Origin: Candidatus Gastranaerophilales bacterium
Lineage (GTDB): Bacteria; Cyanobacteriota; Vampirovibrionia; Gastranaerophilales; Gastranaerophilaceae
Assembly: GCA_944327245.1 (NCBI GenBank)
Contig: CALVHD010000015.1
Span: 1-46,599, forward strand
DNA: 46,599 nucleotides
Direction of reading: 5' to 3'
Shown here: positions 25,148-32,650 of the stretch, piece after piece
Layout of the letters: every line of letters begins with the position of its first letter
How positions within the stretch are numbered: position 1 is the first letter of the stretch
Notes under the pieces: generated by a model
Databases searched by the model: none
What the model saw: only the letters and a program-made list of their open reading frames with translations
What the model was told of the DNA's origin: nothing
Translations under genes and position numbers: made by a program

Positions 25148-26101
25148 ATGAAAGTAACGTTATCACCAATAAATTTTATAAACAAAAAAGGCAATTCCAC
25201 ACCCCAAAAACAAAATATCTCTTTTGGAAATTATGAATCAGACATGGAAAAATTCTTTGCAAGCGATGCAATAAAAAATTATGCTCTTGCAGGAATTAAT
25301 ATAGAAAACGGAAATCAAAACCCAACAGAAAAAAATGATAATCCAAAACAAGTTCTTACAGGCGAAGAATTTTTCATAAATATGAAAGATTATCAAAAAA
25401 ATGAAGCTTGGGCAAAACAAATGGCAGATTTAACTCATAAAATATCATCAGAAATTTCTTCCGGCAGAGATTTTGACAGCATATTATGCAATATCGAAAA
25501 CGGAGTTAGCACAATAAACAAAGACAGCGCACAATTTGGTATATGTTTATATGCCCTAAAACGCTTCAATCCGCACGTTTTCACTTTTGCACCTGACAAA
25601 AGAGGCTGCGAATATATTGATAGATACTATGAAAAATACAAAACCCAAAGTATGCCTACAACAATAGAAGGCAAACCCGTTCAAATGTATATGCCCCAAT
25701 CAAATGAAGAATATAAAGACGCCAATGTCTGCAAAATCGGAAAAGTTCATCAACCCGATACTAAAGAAGAATTTTTTGGTTTTTATCAAGACCCCACTAT
25801 GGAATATGGCATTTCAAATTTATTTTTAGTTAGAAAAGAATTTAACAAACTAAAAAGAATGGAAAATCCGACAAAAGAAGATGTTATGCGCTCATGTGCC
25901 ACTATTCAGTGGCTTATAGCTCAAGAAACTCCATACTACAGGGGAAGTGATTCAGTGGCTAATGTTTTAACTAAAGCAATAATGCATGCATATAATATTC
26001 ATATCAGCCCTGTAAAAGAAGGAATAAGCCTTGATTTTGAAGCTTTTGATACTGATTTAGATGATTATATTGAAAAATATCCTGATTTCTTTGAAGATTA
26101 A
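25148..26101 (+). CDS. tandem paralogue 3 of an unrecognised family
   Basis: A 317-residue paralogue. The ATG at 25148 has AAAGGAG six bases upstream; an in-frame ATG at 25097 lies before that RBS. It opens MKVTLSPINFINKK and has a second phenylalanine-glycine motif QNISFGNYES at about residue 22. It keeps GEEFFINMKDYQKNEAWAKQM, GCEYIDRYYEKYK and the shared C-terminal block, but stops right after DFFED, without the EEKPYKLES tail. The 73-base gap to copy 2 may hold its own promoter. Function is unknown. Confidence 0.85.
   Translation: MKVTLSPINFINKKGNSTPQKQNISFGNYESDMEKFFASDAIKNYALAGINIENGNQNPTEKNDNPKQVLTGEEFFINMKDYQKNEAWAKQMADLTHKISSEISSGRDFDSILCNIENGVSTINKDSAQFGICLYALKRFNPHVFTFAPDKRGCEYIDRYYEKYKTQSMPTTIEGKPVQMYMPQSNEEYKDANVCKIGKVHQPDTKEEFFGFYQDPTMEYGISNLFLVRKEFNKLKRMENPTKEDVMRSCATIQWLIAQETPYYRGSDSVANVLTKAIMHAYNIHISPVKEGISLDFEAFDTDLDDYIEKYPDFFED
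25939..26071 (+). repeat. homogenised 3' segment, copy in paralogue 3
   Basis: Exact 133-bp match of 24891-25023; see that entry. The identity ends where Lys (AAA) in copy 2 becomes Glu (GAA) here. Confidence 0.88.
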
Positions 26102-26142
26102 ATTTTAATTTCATTTAAAAAATCTTATTGCATTTCTATAGG

Positions 26143-26229
26143 AGCGTGGAGCTTGGCGCAAAGCACGGAGTCCGTACCGTAAATATAATAAAAGACTCTA
26201 TAAAAGAGTCCTTTATGGCGCGCTTGGAG
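26143..26229. repeat. 87-bp direct repeat including a tRNA-Arg 3' end, distal copy
   Basis: Identical over 87 bases to 26513-26599. It holds AGCGTGGAGCTTGGCGCAAA-type sequence, the tRNA terminator hairpin (26190-26210) and, at its right end, 14 bases matching the 3' end of tRNA-Arg including CCA. The rest of the tRNA is absent here. This looks like an attachment-site duplicate or a tandem duplication. Confidence 0.92.
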
Positions 26230-26512
26230 ACTTCTGTAGTTTGAGCCTTACTCCGATGGAGTTAGGCGAAAACAAAGAAGCAAAAGGATGTGAGGGCGTG
26301 ATGTCAAAGCGCCGAGCTTTGACAGACAGCCCGACACTGGACTAAAGTGACGTGGAAATTGTTAATTTCCACAGGAACAGTCATGACGGCAGACCGTTGA
26401 GCTCTGACGGACAGAGCGGATACCGTAGCGAATAAACAAGTGAACTTTAGTTCACAGGGTGAACTTAGTGAACGAAGTTTAAGGCACAGGTGTGCGCAGT
26501 GCGCATGCGACA
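26230..26512. repeat. non-coding hairpin array between the 87-bp repeats
   Basis: A run of hairpins with no convincing gene: GCCTTACTCC/GGAGTTAGGC (26245-26267), GTCAAAGC/GCTTTGAC (26303-26323), GTGGAAATT/AATTTCCAC (26352-26372), GCTCTG/CAGAGC (26401-26416), GTGAACT/AGTTCAC/GTGAACT (26440-26465) and TGCGC/GCGCA (near 26492-26504). Positions 26389-26427 match 37 of 39 bases at 46561-46599 (opposite strand). Clearly less AT-rich than the genes around it. Confidence 0.75.
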
Positions 26513-26599
26513 AGCGTGGAGCTTGGCGCAAAGCACGGAGTCCGTACCGTAAATATAATAAAAGACTCTATAAAAGAGTCCTTTATGGCGCGCTTGGAG
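26513..26599. repeat. 87-bp direct repeat, tRNA-proximal copy
   Basis: Second exact copy, 370 bp from the first. Its right end (26586-26599) is the 3' end of the intact tRNA-Arg gene. Confidence 0.92.
26560..26580 (-). terminator. terminator of tRNA-Arg
   Basis: On the minus strand a GACTC/GAGTC stem with a 7-base loop followed by TTTT, starting 5 bases after the tRNA CCA. A second exact copy lies at 26190-26210 inside the distal repeat. Confidence 0.7.
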
Positions 26600-26662
26600 G
26601 GATTCGAACCCCCGACCTTTTGGTTCGTAGCCAAACACTCTATCCAACTGAGCTACAAGCGC
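26586..26662 (-). tRNA. tRNA-Arg(ACG)
   Basis: 77 bases on the minus strand fold as a complete cloverleaf. The acceptor stem is GCGCTTG/CAAGCGC, the anticodon stem TTTGG/CCAAA with loop CTACGAA (anticodon ACG, read as ICG after deamination), and the T-loop GTTCGAATC. G73 and CCA are encoded. Its 3' end forms part of the 87-bp duplicated segment, which suggests use as an integration site in the past. Confidence 0.96.
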
Positions 26663-26750
26663 ATATTCAATTTTCACAGCCGATAAACTGTAAGTTAATT
26701 TTACAATGCAAAAAAATAAATTTCAAGCAAAGCTCAAATATCTCCAAGAT

Positions 26751-26779
26751 TTTGCATTAATTAAAAACACCCTTATAAT
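26751..26779 (+). promoter_or_regulatory. candidate leaderless promoter
   Basis: TTTGCA (26751-26756), a 17-bp spacer and TATAAT (26774-26779), ending 6 bases before the ATG at 26786. No Shine-Dalgarno is present. Confidence 0.5.
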
Positions 26780-26785
26780 ATAACT

Positions 26786-27295
26786 ATGCTTACTTTTGAC
26801 AATAATTTAATTGCTTATGAATACTATAAAGACCGCTTTGTCCCCAAAGAGGTTTATCCCAGCGGAGAAAAAGACGAAACAAGATTAATAAATAAATATT
26901 CATCCGACAACAAAGAACTTCCTGTCCTAATTTTAGAAAATGACATTGTATCAAAAGAAGGCAGGGGTTTAAAAAAAGGGTTTTACAATATCATGCCCGA
27001 TAAATATATGGATTTTTTATTAATATACCAAAAAGGAAAACTGAAAGCCAAAATTCCGGTTATCAACATGGAAGTTTTTGAAACTTTAAACCCAAAACAA
27101 GAAAAACCCAAAAAAATGAGCTATAGCCGATACAAAAAAATGATGGAAAAGAAACAGCGTGAATATTACAGAGGTTTAAATCCTGCGGAAGTTGACTATA
27201 AAAACGCACAAATACACTATATTGAGGAAGAAAACGCATATATTATAATTTATAATACCAATAACATAGAATTAACAGGAATGATAAAATTATAA
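26786..27295 (+). CDS. hypothetical cytoplasmic protein
   Basis: A 169-residue protein that I do not recognise. The N-terminal part is rich in aromatic and charged residues (AYEYYKDRFVPKEVYPSG), with a GFYNIMPDKYMDFLLIYQKGKLKAKIPVI beta-like middle, a basic KPKKMSYSRYKKMMEKKQREYYRG helix, and a C-terminal beta stretch with NAYIIIYNTNNIELTG. No signal peptide or membrane helix is seen. The start has a TATAAT box 6 bases upstream and no Shine-Dalgarno, suggesting a leaderless mRNA. Confidence 0.8.
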   Translation: MLTFDNNLIAYEYYKDRFVPKEVYPSGEKDETRLINKYSSDNKELPVLILENDIVSKEGRGLKKGFYNIMPDKYMDFLLIYQKGKLKAKIPVINMEVFETLNPKQEKPKKMSYSRYKKMMEKKQREYYRGLNPAEVDYKNAQIHYIEEENAYIIIYNTNNIELTGMIKL

Positions 27296-27392
27296 TTTTC
27301 AATCAAAAGATTGATTTTTTAGTTTTAATTCTATGATACTTTTTTAGAAGAATAAATGTATTATCAGGAATTACAGAGAAAGGTGCAAAAAG

Positions 27393-27866
27393 ATGCAAAA
27401 GATTTCCCCTCTAAGGTCAAGTATCGAAGCTTTTAACAAATTTAAAGCACTTAGAGCAAACAAGGCTTCTAAAGCAGAAAAAACAAATCAAGCAACAAAT
27501 CCGTTCGGAATTACATTCAAAGGTACAGTAATTCAAATGGACGTATTTGAAAAGACAGACAAAGCACAAAATGCTAAGCAAAATTCAATGTCTTTGAAAG
27601 AAAAAATGCAAAATACAGGCAAATTATTAGCAAGTGCCTGGGTTGGAACTATTAATAAATTTTCATCTTTAAAAACAAACGCAATTGCATTCGGAAACAA
27701 AATAAAAGAAAATACAATTGCAGCAGCTAAAAAAATTCAAGAAATCGGCAACACAAAAGTTGAGTTTGACGTATTCAAATATAACGTTTCAAGACTTCAA
27801 AACAAGCCGGTAAGCGAATTAAGGTCAATGTTATCTAACGAATTACAAGGAGTAGGGAATGAATAA
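27393..27866 (+). CDS. hypothetical protein with an internal FxG tag-like motif
   Basis: A 157-residue Lys/Ala/Asn-rich protein, largely helical, that I do not recognise. Residues 35-45 read NPFGITFKGTV, similar in shape to the N-terminal tags of the 23-26 kb paralogues. AAAGGTG lies 8 bases before the ATG. It overlaps the next gene by 8 bases, so the two are translationally coupled and probably act together. Confidence 0.78.
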   Translation: MQKISPLRSSIEAFNKFKALRANKASKAEKTNQATNPFGITFKGTVIQMDVFEKTDKAQNAKQNSMSLKEKMQNTGKLLASAWVGTINKFSSLKTNAIAFGNKIKENTIAAAKKIQEIGNTKVEFDVFKYNVSRLQNKPVSELRSMLSNELQGVGNE

Positions 27867-28221
27867 CAGAAGGGTGAAAAACATTATTGAGGCTCTTGGC
27901 AAACACAAAGACGCTGAATCCGTACAAGTTTTAAGCGAATTAGGAACAAATTGTCCTATTGACGAAATTAGAGAACTGACAAGCAAAGCTCTAATCAGAA
28001 AAAATACTCATGAAGCTCTTGAAGTAATGATTGTTAACAAAGGTAAAGGCATAAATGACCTTTCAGCAAGAGTTGCAATGTGTGCTATCAATGAACTTTT
28101 AGCTCTTAAAGACAAACAAGAAGCTATTAAAATTTTAGACGACACAATTAACATGCACTCAGAAAAAGAAGTTCAAGATACTGCCCGTTCCGTTAAAGCT
28201 CTTATGTCTTTTAGTTCATAA
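27859..28221 (+). CDS. HEAT/ARM-like helical repeat protein
   Basis: A 120-residue all-helical protein. Short helix pairs such as VKNIIEALGKHKDAESVQVL, EIRELTSKALIRKNTHEALEVM and ARVAMCAINELLALKDKQEAIKIL resemble HEAT-type repeats. AAGGAG lies upstream of the ATG at 27859, within the end of the preceding gene. A protein-binding role is inferred from the fold type only. Confidence 0.78.
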   Translation: MNNRRVKNIIEALGKHKDAESVQVLSELGTNCPIDEIRELTSKALIRKNTHEALEVMIVNKGKGINDLSARVAMCAINELLALKDKQEAIKILDDTINMHSEKEVQDTARSVKALMSFSS

Positions 28222-28247
28222 AGCTTTAAATGATAATATATTTATTC

Positions 28248-28278
28248 AAAAGACCCCGAAAAATTTTCGAGGTCTTTT
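28248..28278 (+). terminator. terminator after the helical-repeat gene
   Basis: Arms AAAAGACC and GGTCTTTT with inner CGAAAA/TTTTCG pairs and one C/A mismatch, ending in a T-run, 27 bases after the stop at 28221. Confidence 0.75.
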
Positions 28279-28413
28279 ATTAATCTTAATTTTTATTAAC
28301 CATTGTTCAAAAATATTTTTCACATGCTTTGTATAGAGGAAAAATAATTAAAAATCTTGCATATACTGTCTTTTAAATGTAAAATTATTTTATTAAGAAT
28401 GGAGCATTTGTAA

Positions 28414-29622
28414 ATGAAAAAAATCTTAGTAAGTATCATCACCTTTATAGCGCTGTTTTTTATAGCAGCTCCCGTTATGGCGACATACGAACTTGAACAA
28501 GGACCAGACAGCTATCCTGATTTACCTCCGGAGCACTGGGCATATGAAGCAGTTACATTTTTAACCGATAAAAAAATCGTTGTCGGTTATCCTGACGGCT
28601 TATATCGACCAGACCAAAAAGTTACCAGAGCAGAATTTTCTACAATGGTAATTAAGGCCCTTGGATTATACGAAAAAGATACTCCTGAAATTTTTGATTA
28701 CAAAGATATAACAAATCACTGGGCAAACAGAAACATACAAGTTGCTTCATATTATGGACTTGTTAAAGGATATCCGGGAGGATATTTCTATCCTAACAAC
28801 GATGTAACAAGAATGGAAGCACTAAGCGTTGTTTTAAATGCGCTATCACCTGAAAACATTAATTCAGAACAAGCACAACACTTTGTTTCAATTTACAAAG
28901 ATTATTCTGACATTCCTAACTGGGCTCTAATTCAAGCAGGACAAGCTCAAATGCTTGGTTTAGTATATAATACCCCCGGACATGAAACAACTCTTGAACC
29001 TATGCGCCCTGCAACACGCGGCGAATTAGCAAGATTTATTTTTAATATGATGGAAGCCGTAAAAGTTATTCCAAGCGAAAAAATAAAAGAAGAAATTAAA
29101 CCCACACCGCCTCCCGAACCAAGAAAAGCAGACGGTTATATATTAGATAACGTATATTATGACGAAGAATATGCCGTTATCCCAAAAGGAACAGTATTAC
29201 CTTTAACTGTTGACAGATGTATTAATGCTAAAAAAGCAAAAGAAGGAGAGCCTTTTGTTGCAAGAGCACCGTTTAATTTCGTAACAAGAGAAAAATATGT
29301 AGTAATACCTGTTGGTGTTCAAATAGACGGCAAAATTCAAAAAGTTACAAGACCATTCAGATTTATCAAAAACGGATATTTTGCTTTAACAACATCAAAT
29401 GTTATTGAAAATAAAGGCATGGACGATTTAAAAATTATTCCTGCTGTTGGCGAACGTGATGCAGATATGAGAATAATCAGAAATGATCCGTATTTAACAA
29501 GAACACGATATAATGTAATACAAGGTCAAAACGAATATATACATCAGGGTCAAAGAGTAGATTTCGTTCTTTTAGAACCTTTGAGAGTAAAAATCTTCAA
29601 TGTCGAAGATAATGATATTTAA
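28414..29622 (+). CDS. S-layer homology (SLH) domain protein
   Basis: A 402-residue exported protein. The signal peptide runs to about residue 23 (ending APVMA). Three SLH repeats follow: DLPPEHWAYEAVTFLTDKKI with GYPDGLYRPDQKVTRAEF, DITNHWANRNIQVASYYGL with YPNNDVTRMEA, and DIPNWALIQAGQAQMLGL with RPATRGELARFI (residues 33-210). A Pro-rich linker leads to an all-beta C-terminal domain (about 240-402) of unknown function. In cyanobacteria and relatives SLH domains hold outer-membrane proteins to the cell wall. A GGAG site precedes the ATG and a strong terminator follows. Confidence 0.93.
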   Translation: MKKILVSIITFIALFFIAAPVMATYELEQGPDSYPDLPPEHWAYEAVTFLTDKKIVVGYPDGLYRPDQKVTRAEFSTMVIKALGLYEKDTPEIFDYKDITNHWANRNIQVASYYGLVKGYPGGYFYPNNDVTRMEALSVVLNALSPENINSEQAQHFVSIYKDYSDIPNWALIQAGQAQMLGLVYNTPGHETTLEPMRPATRGELARFIFNMMEAVKVIPSEKIKEEIKPTPPPEPRKADGYILDNVYYDEEYAVIPKGTVLPLTVDRCINAKKAKEGEPFVARAPFNFVTREKYVVIPVGVQIDGKIQKVTRPFRFIKNGYFALTTSNVIENKGMDDLKIIPAVGERDADMRIIRNDPYLTRTRYNVIQGQNEYIHQGQRVDFVLLEPLRVKIFNVEDNDI

Positions 29623-29625
29623 TCA

Positions 29626-29663
29626 AATAAACCCTTTAAGAAATCTTAAAGGGTTTATTTTTT
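29626..29663. terminator. bidirectional terminator
   Basis: Perfect 15-bp stem (29626-29640 with 29645-29659, core AACCCTTTAAG) around AAAT, followed by a T-run. It ends the SLH gene, and overlaps the end of the convergent 101-aa gene. Confidence 0.88.
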
Positions 29664-29960
29664 AAAAGCTTTCAAAAAAGCAGCAAGTCCGCAGCCTATA
29701 ATAGATAATGATATAATACTGCTTGCTTTAATATCAGAATGTTTTTTATTTATAGTTATTTTATATTTTATATGCGGATTTTCTTTTTCTTTTAAACTAA
29801 TTGTATCAGCCAAGGGAGTATTTGAAATATAAGGCACTTGAACAACACCCACATAAGGGCGGTTTACCTTTCTCTGCGGTTGAGAATTATATCTTTTTTG
29901 CGGTTTTACCCCTGTTATCTGGGGTCTTGGCTGAGTTATTTCATTTTTTGTCGCATCCAT
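29655..29960 (-). CDS. small protein with a C-terminal membrane anchor
   Basis: A 101-residue protein that I do not recognise. A Pro/Gln/Lys-rich, probably disordered N-terminal half (ITQPRPQITGVKPQKRYNSQPQRK) leads to one hydrophobic C-terminal helix (ASSIISLSIIGCGLAAFLKAF), typical of a tail anchor. The ATG at 29960 is preferred to a GTG seven codons earlier. No Shine-Dalgarno is seen for either. Confidence 0.65.
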   Translation of the reverse strand: MDATKNEITQPRPQITGVKPQKRYNSQPQRKVNRPYVGVVQVPYISNTPLADTISLKEKENPHIKYKITINKKHSDIKASSIISLSIIGCGLAAFLKAFKK

Positions 29961-30058
29961 ACTAAAATAAAAACAAAACACAAAAACTTATTGCCTATTG
30001 ATTGAATTTAATCAAAATAATTGTTATAATCTTTTCTATAATAATTAAAGGTGTTTAA

Positions 30059-31372
30059 ATGGCTAGAGCATATAAGGCGAAGTGGATTATACCATCTGAC
30101 GGAAATATATATGAAAATTGCGCTTTAATAGTTGACGAAGGAAAAGTTCAAGAAATTATTAAAACAGAAAATCTTGATGAATCAAACTATTCTCATATTA
30201 AAGACTTTAATAACGCTGTTATTACCGCAGGATTTGTCAATTTGCACAACCATTTACAATATAGCGATTTACAAAAAAGCAAAGCAAAAAACATCAGAAC
30301 AAAACTAAAAAGGCTATATACAGTTTTTAAAAAACATTATTTCCTTACAGGAATTTCAAAAAAATCTTTTATATATCGACTTGCCAATCTTTTATCTGAT
30401 TATTTTTGTATGACAAGAGATGAAAAAATAGCCTCATTTAAAAAAGGAGTAGAGCTCAGCCTTTTAAACGGTACAACTTGCGTTGCGCAATTATCAAAAG
30501 AAAGTAAATATTTTGATATTTTAAATGAAATGCCGCTAAAAACTTATTTATTCTTTGAATTATTTTCTGATTCCGTTGAATCAAGCAAAGATGAATTCAG
30601 AAACATCAAAAAGAAAATTGATAAACTCTTAAAACAAAAATCTCAAAACACTTTCGTAGGTATTGCGCCGCACAGCATTTGCTGCGTACATAAAAGACTT
30701 TTTAAAATTCTTGTTAAATATTGCAAAAAGAACAATATTTTAATGACAATAAGACTGGCAGAATCTCAAGAAGAAATTGATTGGTTGAAACACGGTTTTT
30801 CTGATATAGATTTATTAAATGAATTCAGCGGAAATAAAAAAATGGAACCTGTTTTCAAAGACTTATCTCCTGCTCAATATCTTGAAGAATTAGGGGTTTT
30901 ATCAAAACAATTAATTATTTCGTACGGAAATTTTTTAACTGCTTTTGATTTAGATTTATTATACAAAAACAAAGTAGCACTCGCATATTGCCCTCGTGTC
31001 AGCGATAATCTGCACAATAAAAAACTCGACCTCAAAACAGTATTAGAATATTTCCCAAACAGATTTGGTTTTGGAGTAAATTCAATGGCATTCAATCAGG
31101 ATTTATCACTATTAAATGAATTAAAATATGTTAATAATGCCACATTGGATACAGTTGAAGCACTAAAATATTTGACTATAATTCCTGCTAAAATTTTAAG
31201 ATTAAATAATACTATCGGTTCTCTTGAAGCTGACAAAGACGCAGACTTTAACGTTTTTGAATTGAATGAAAATGAAGACTATAACGCACTTTTAAACAAA
31301 CAAAGACCAAATCACGTCTATATTAACGGCAGGCGTGTAGTTAAAAGAGGCGAACTTAACATAAAAAACTAA
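30059..31372 (+). CDS. amidohydrolase-family protein with lost metal ligands
   Basis: A 437-residue protein of the TRZ/ATZ-SsnA-aminofutalosine deaminase group of amidohydrolases. The N-terminal metal motif is intact (NLHNHLQYSD, His63 and His65), and APHSICCV and the AYCPRVSDNL segment align. The other expected ligands are replaced: the His of the HxxE motif is Arg232 (TIRLAESQEE), the His of the next strand is Tyr289 (IISYGNF) and the catalytic Asp is Asn341 (GFGVNSMA). The enzyme is therefore probably inactive as a hydrolase or has a changed mechanism. AAAGGTG precedes the ATG. The stop overlaps upp by 4 bases. Confidence 0.88.
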   Translation: MARAYKAKWIIPSDGNIYENCALIVDEGKVQEIIKTENLDESNYSHIKDFNNAVITAGFVNLHNHLQYSDLQKSKAKNIRTKLKRLYTVFKKHYFLTGISKKSFIYRLANLLSDYFCMTRDEKIASFKKGVELSLLNGTTCVAQLSKESKYFDILNEMPLKTYLFFELFSDSVESSKDEFRNIKKKIDKLLKQKSQNTFVGIAPHSICCVHKRLFKILVKYCKKNNILMTIRLAESQEEIDWLKHGFSDIDLLNEFSGNKKMEPVFKDLSPAQYLEELGVLSKQLIISYGNFLTAFDLDLLYKNKVALAYCPRVSDNLHNKKLDLKTVLEYFPNRFGFGVNSMAFNQDLSLLNELKYVNNATLDTVEALKYLTIIPAKILRLNNTIGSLEADKDADFNVFELNENEDYNALLNKQRPNHVYINGRRVVKRGELNIKN

Positions 31373-32031
31373 TCAATAGTATTGTAAATTCTATCTCCCG
31401 CATCACCGAGCCCCGGAAGAATATATCCTTTAGAATTTAAGGCTCTATCCAATGCTGAAGTTATAATTTTTACTTGCGGAAATTTTGTATTTACTTTTTT
31501 TATGCCTTCAGGAGAAGAAATTAAACTCATAAATACTATATTTTTTTCCAAAACACCTTTAGATATAAAATTTTTAATCGCATCAACAGCACTATTTCCT
31601 GTAGCAAGCATAGGGTCTAAAATAATAACTTTAACTTTTTGTTTGTTTTCTTTAATTTCTTTTCTTTTATCATAATACCAAACAGGCTCTAAAGTTTCCT
31701 CATCTCTATACATGCCGATATGATGGACATTTGCAAAAGGCAGAAGCTCTTGGGCTACCTCACAAAATATCATACCAGCTCTCAAAATAGGAGCTATAAT
31801 CAATTGCGCCTCATCATCAAAAACATCGCAAACAGTATTTTCTAATGGTGTTTCAATTTCTTTTTTCGCCATCGGCAAATCTTTTGTTGCTTCATATATC
31901 AATGAATAAGTTATTCTTCTTAAAGCATTTTTAAATTTTTCGCAATCCGTATTCTTATTTCTAATAATAGATAAATTATGACTTATAATGGGATGATTTA
32001 AAATAACTATATTTTTGGTTAAAGTTTCCAT
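31369..32031 (-). CDS. upp: uracil phosphoribosyltransferase
   Basis: A 220-residue UPRT making UMP from uracil and PRPP. The PRPP-binding motif VIILDPMLATGNSAVDAI, IAPILRAGMIF, HIGMYRDEETLEPVWYYDK and the C-terminal uracil site YILPGLGDAGDR are all present. AAGGAAAAA precedes the ATG. It lies 12 bases after a small hypothetical gene. Confidence 0.96.
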   Translation of the reverse strand: METLTKNIVILNHPIISHNLSIIRNKNTDCEKFKNALRRITYSLIYEATKDLPMAKKEIETPLENTVCDVFDDEAQLIIAPILRAGMIFCEVAQELLPFANVHHIGMYRDEETLEPVWYYDKRKEIKENKQKVKVIILDPMLATGNSAVDAIKNFISKGVLEKNIVFMSLISSPEGIKKVNTKFPQVKIITSALDRALNSKGYILPGLGDAGDRIYNTID

Positions 32032-32043
32032 TTATTTTTCCTT

Positions 32044-32406
32044 TTAGCTGTATATGTTTTTATCCTTTAATACGGAAAAAAATTTATCTGTTCCATCAAG
32101 GGCGTCTTCAAGATTATAACCTTTTTCAACAAGATTATCACAATATTCTACCCAGCTTTGGGCATACAAAGGATCTTGAACATATTGTTCAACAGAATGC
32201 TTAATGCCATGATTAACATAAAGATTTTCCATGTTCACTTGAGCATGACCCATTGCACTCAAAACTTCCATAGAATCTGCTATCGGTCTAAGGTCTTGAG
32301 ATTCAACCACAGGTTGAACAGGCACGCTCTTTTCCACTGAAGCTTTTTGATTTGAGCTTTGTGAATTTATATATTTTGGAAAATCACTTCTGATATCATT
32401 ATTCAT
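32044..32406 (-). CDS. hypothetical protein upstream of upp
   Basis: A 120-residue protein that I do not recognise. The first 45 residues are polar and likely disordered, the rest is helical (SMEVLSAMGHAQVNMENLYVN, then VEYCDNLVEKGYNLEDALDG). GGAGAG lies 7 bases before the ATG, and upp follows after 12 bases, so they share a transcript. A TATAAT box on the minus strand at 32459-32464 may start it. Confidence 0.78.
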   Translation of the reverse strand: MNNDIRSDFPKYINSQSSNQKASVEKSVPVQPVVESQDLRPIADSMEVLSAMGHAQVNMENLYVNHGIKHSVEQYVQDPLYAQSWVEYCDNLVEKGYNLEDALDGTDKFFSVLKDKNIYS

Positions 32407-32616
32407 TAATTACTCTCCGATTTTGGTTTTCTCTTGAGCTGGCATGTTAATAGCGTCTATTATACAAAACATATAAATAAATAATTTTGCTATTAATTTA
32501 AAAAAAATTTAAAAAATTTTACTACCATCATAAATTTCATATTTCTTAATATTTTACCTTTCAATTTTTAATTTTGCAAGAGTTTTATTTTTTTCATATT
32601 ACATTTTTTTAATAAA

Positions 32617-32646
32617 TTGCCTTGATGAAAAATAAAATTATATAAT
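32617..32646 (+). promoter_or_regulatory. promoter of the SpoA-fliOPQR operon
   Basis: TTGCCT (32617-32622), an 18-bp spacer and TATAAT (32641-32646). Transcription would start near 32652, just after the GTG at 32651, so the gene is either leaderless or starts at a GTG at 32684. Confidence 0.5.
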
Positions 32647-32650
32647 ATCT

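Noticed and set aside
26304..26760. Several ORFs of 64-106 aa on both strands across the repeat and tRNA-Arg region
   Set aside because: They are translations of the hairpin repeat and of the tRNA gene (for example a segment with GIRTPDLLVRSQTLY is the known spurious translation across a tRNA), with no ribosome-binding site.
30874..31095. 73-aa minus-strand ORF opposite the amidohydrolase
   Set aside because: Shadow of the amidohydrolase frame with no independent support.
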